Part shown: piece after piece, positions 32,915 to 34,992 of the stretch
Layout: each line of letters starts with the position of its first letter
Numbering within the stretch: the stretch's first letter is position 1
Program-made: the position numbers and the translations under genes
Notes under the pieces: generated by a model
Seen by the model: the letters and a program-made list of their open reading frames with translations, nothing else
Told to the model about the DNA's origin: nothing
Databases searched by the model: none
Origin: a bacterium
GTDB lineage: Bacteria > Bdellovibrionota > UBA1018
Assembly (NCBI GenBank): GCA_019751945.1
Contig: JAIEMT010000003.1
Span: forward strand, 1-34,992
DNA: 34,992 nt
Direction of reading: 5' to 3'

Positions 32915-34222
32915 TTAAGCGCTTTCGGCCTTACCTGGCATGCCTGTGGCGCCCGGCTTATTGCTCTCAGATCCGTCAGAAAACACCATGACGGGTCGCT
33001 CGCCTTTGAGAATGACGTTTTTCGAAACGATACATTTCTTCACGTCAGTTCGGGCGGGCAACTCATACATCACCTCGAGCATGGACTGTTCGAGAATAGC
33101 CCGAAGTCCGCGAGCACCGGTGTTCCGTTTGATCGCTTCTTTCGCAACTGCCTCGAGAGCATCCTCTTCAAATTCGAGCTGAATGCCATCGTATTCAAAG
33201 AGCTTGGTGTACTGTTTGGTCAACGCATTGCGCGGTTTCTTGAGAATCTCAACAAGAGCCTTTTCATCGAGCTCTTCGAGAGATGCAATCACCGGCATAC
33301 GACCAATAAATTCTGGGATGAGACCGAACTTGATCAGATCTTCTGGCTCTACTTGACCCAGAAGCTTCGATACGTTTTCTTCGGCCTTCGAAGTAATGTT
33401 GGCGTGTAAGCCCATCTGTCTCTTGCCTTTACGGACCGACACGATTTTGTCGATACCGACGAAAGCGCCACCGCAGATGAAGAGAATGTTCGAAGTATCC
33501 ACCTGAACGAACTCTTGCTGCGGATGCTTACGGCCACCCTTGGGAGGAACGTTAGCAATCGTGCCTTCGATAATTTTAAGCAATGCTTGTTGAACGCCTT
33601 CACCGCTGACGTCGCGAGTAATGGACGGGTTTTCGCTCTTACGTGAAATCTTATCGACTTCATCGATGTAAACGATGCCCTTCTGTGCCCGCTCGACGTT
33701 GTTGTCGCAAGCTTGCAGCAGATTCAAAATAATGTTTTCAACGTCTTCACCGACGTAACCTGCTTCGGTCAACGTCGTTGCGTCTGCCATAGCAAACGGA
33801 ACGTTCAAAAGCTTCGCAAGGGTTTGAGCCAGTAGGGTCTTGCCGGTACCGGTGGGACCCATGAGCAAGATATTGCTCTTTTGAAGCTCAATGGAGTCCT
33901 TCGATTTTTTATCGCCCTGATGTTGAATGCGCTTGTAGTGGTTGTAAACAGCGACAGACAAAACTTTCTTCGCCTGTTCTTGGCCAATGACGTATTCGTC
34001 CAGGATGCCCTTGATCTCAGCCGGTTTCGGAATTTTATCCGAAGAGCGAGCGGGGCCTTCTTTTTGACCTTCTTCAGCAATGATGTCGTTACAGAGCTCG
34101 ATACATTCGTCGCAAATATAGACGGTCGGGCCCGCGATCAGCTTCTTTACTTCTCGCTGATTCTTCCCGCAGAAGGAGCAACACAGATTTCCAAAACCAT
34201 CGCCGTATCGTTTGTTGTCCAT
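32915..34222 (-). CDS. clpX: ClpXP protease ATPase subunit ClpX
   Basis: A 435-residue AAA+ unfoldase feeding ClpP. The N-terminal zinc domain has C15-x2-C18 and C37-x2-C40. Then come Walker [12 protein letters not shown], the pore loop GYVGED, Walker [11 protein letters not shown] and sensor regions to [13 protein letters not shown]. The ClpP-docking loop, IGF in most ClpX, reads MGL at 270-272 ([10 protein letters not shown]), the position equivalent to IGF 268-270 in E. coli. The ribosome site is weak. It follows clpP by 20 nt, probably in one operon. Confidence 0.97.
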   Translation of the reverse strand: MDNKRYGDGFGNLCCSFCGKNQREVKKLIAGPTVYICDECIELCNDIIAEEGQKEGPARSSDKIPKPAEIKGILDEYVIGQEQAKKVLSVAVYNHYKRIQHQGDKKSKDSIELQKSNILLMGPTGTGKTLLAQTLAKLLNVPFAMADATTLTEAGYVGEDVENIILNLLQACDNNVERAQKGIVYIDEVDKISRKSENPSITRDVSGEGVQQALLKIIEGTIANVPPKGGRKHPQQEFVQVDTSNILFICGGAFVGIDKIVSVRKGKRQMGLHANITSKAEENVSKLLGQVEPEDLIKFGLIPEFIGRMPVIASLEELDEKALVEILKKPRNALTKQYTKLFEYDGIQLEFEEDALEAVAKEAIKRNTGARGLRAILEQSMLEVMYELPARTDVKKCIVSKNVILKGERPVMVFSDGSESNKPGATGMPGKAESA

Positions 34223-34242
34223 AATCTTTCAGCTTTCTCTTA

Positions 34243-34968
34243 CTAAATCTTGCCGTGCTTATCGACTACCTTATCAATTAATCCGTACTCCACAGCATCT
34301 TCCGCAGAGAGGTAGTTGTCGCGATCAGTGTCCTTTTTGACCTGATCCATCGACTTACCGGTATGTTTTGCAAGAATTGCGCTCAGGCGATCTTTTAAAT
34401 AAAGAATTTCCTTAGCCTGAATTTCGATATCAGAAGCCTGTCCGCGAGCACCGCCGAGAGGTTGATGAATCATGATTCGGCTATGGGGCAAACTGTATCG
34501 TTTGCCCTTTTCACCTGCGGTTAAAAGCAATGCGCCCATGCTGGCAGCCATGCCGATGCAGTAAGTGCACACGCTTGATTTAATGTATTGCATGACATCG
34601 TAGATCCCAAGACCTGCTGTGACAGAGCCTCCCGGGGAATTGATGTACATGTGAATATCTTTATCCGGATCCGAAGATTCCAAGAAGAAGAGCTGGGCGA
34701 TTAAGAGATTCGCCACCACGTCGTTCACTTCGGTACCTAAGAAAATGATTCGATCGAGGAGCAGGCGCGAGTAAATGTCGTACTGTCTTTCGCCGCGAGC
34801 AGTCTGCTCAACTACGATAGGATTTGGAATATAGTTCGCCGAGGTCTGTAAAGAATACTGGCCAAAGGGCTGCGATGAGGCCTGAATGATACCGGACGCC
34901 GGAAAACCGACTAAGTCTGGTCTGATTAATTCTGCGGGTGGTTTTTTCTGAGAAGAAAGAATGATCAT
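34243..34968 (-). CDS. clpP: ATP-dependent Clp protease proteolytic subunit with long N-terminal extension
   Basis: A 241-residue serine protease forming the ClpXP barrel. The core starts near residue 46 ([21 protein letters not shown]). The catalytic triad is S143 ([10 protein letters not shown]), H168 ([10 protein letters not shown]) and D217, equivalent to S97, H122 and D171 of E. coli. Ordinary ClpP has 194-207 residues; here about 45 residues precede the mature start, compared with a 14-residue propeptide in E. coli. The ATG is supported by GGAGG 4 nt upstream. The extension may be a propeptide cut by ClpP itself. Promoter and any tig gene lie outside the window. Confidence 0.96.
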   Translation of the reverse strand: MIILSSQKKPPAELIRPDLVGFPASGIIQASSQPFGQYSLQTSANYIPNPIVVEQTARGERQYDIYSRLLLDRIIFLGTEVNDVVANLLIAQLFFLESSDPDKDIHMYINSPGGSVTAGLGIYDVMQYIKSSVCTYCIGMAASMGALLLTAGEKGKRYSLPHSRIMIHQPLGGARGQASDIEIQAKEILYLKDRLSAILAKHTGKSMDQVKKDTDRDNYLSAEDAVEYGLIDKVVDKHGKI

Positions 34969-34992
34969 TTGCCCTCCGTTTTTAAAACCAAG

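Overview
The window looks like a chromosomal core segment of a Bdellovibrio-like bacterium (Bdellovibrionota, formerly Deltaproteobacteria). This is an inference from three things: roughly even GC content, the gene order secY-adk-map-infA-rpmJ-rpsM-rpsK-rpsD-rpoA-rplQ, and the mix of secreted orphan proteins with an HNH protein of a type I associate with Bdellovibrio and Myxobacteria. No sequence search was possible. I saw no rRNA, tRNA, CRISPR array or complete insertion sequence.

Left part (1-9.9 kb), the accessory side: an orphan REP-associated tyrosine transposase; a sigma-54 enhancer-binding regulator; a cysteine desulfurase followed by a rhodanese-less ThiI (a tRNA 4-thiouridine pair of the Bacillus NifZ-ThiI kind); a TlpA-like thioredoxin overlapping thiI tail to tail; a three-gene unit of HNH nuclease, ECF-like sigma factor and zinc-finger anti-sigma factor; and two secreted proteins of unknown function, one built from a recent internal duplication. 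Two genes here (desulfurase and HNH) appear to be leaderless: a -10 box lies 6-7 nt before the start codon and no Shine-Dalgarno site is visible.

Middle part (9.9-26.3 kb): one long minus-strand block in the order rpsJ, rplC, rplD, rplW, rplB, rpsS, rplV, rpsC, rplP, rpmC, rpsQ, rplN, rplX, rplE, rpsN, rpsH, rplF, rplR, rpsE, rpmD, rplO, secY, adk, map, infA, rpmJ, rpsM, rpsK, rpsD, rpoA, rplQ. This is the fused S10-spc-alpha cluster. Many of its proteins carry Ala/Pro/Lys or Gly/Lys low-complexity tails, and several genes use GTG or TTG starts backed by good Shine-Dalgarno sites.

Right part (26.3-35 kb): a plus-strand secreted orphan sits where many genomes have tuf, separating the S10 cluster from a minus-strand str operon (rpsL-rpsG-fusA, no tuf). 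Upstream of rpsL lie lon, clpX and clpP on the same strand. Candidate RNA or DNA regulatory elements were found in the leaders of lon, rpsL, rpsG, rpsJ and rpoA. The ClpX ClpP-docking loop reads MGL instead of IGF, and ClpP has an unusually long N-terminal extension; these two may have co-evolved.
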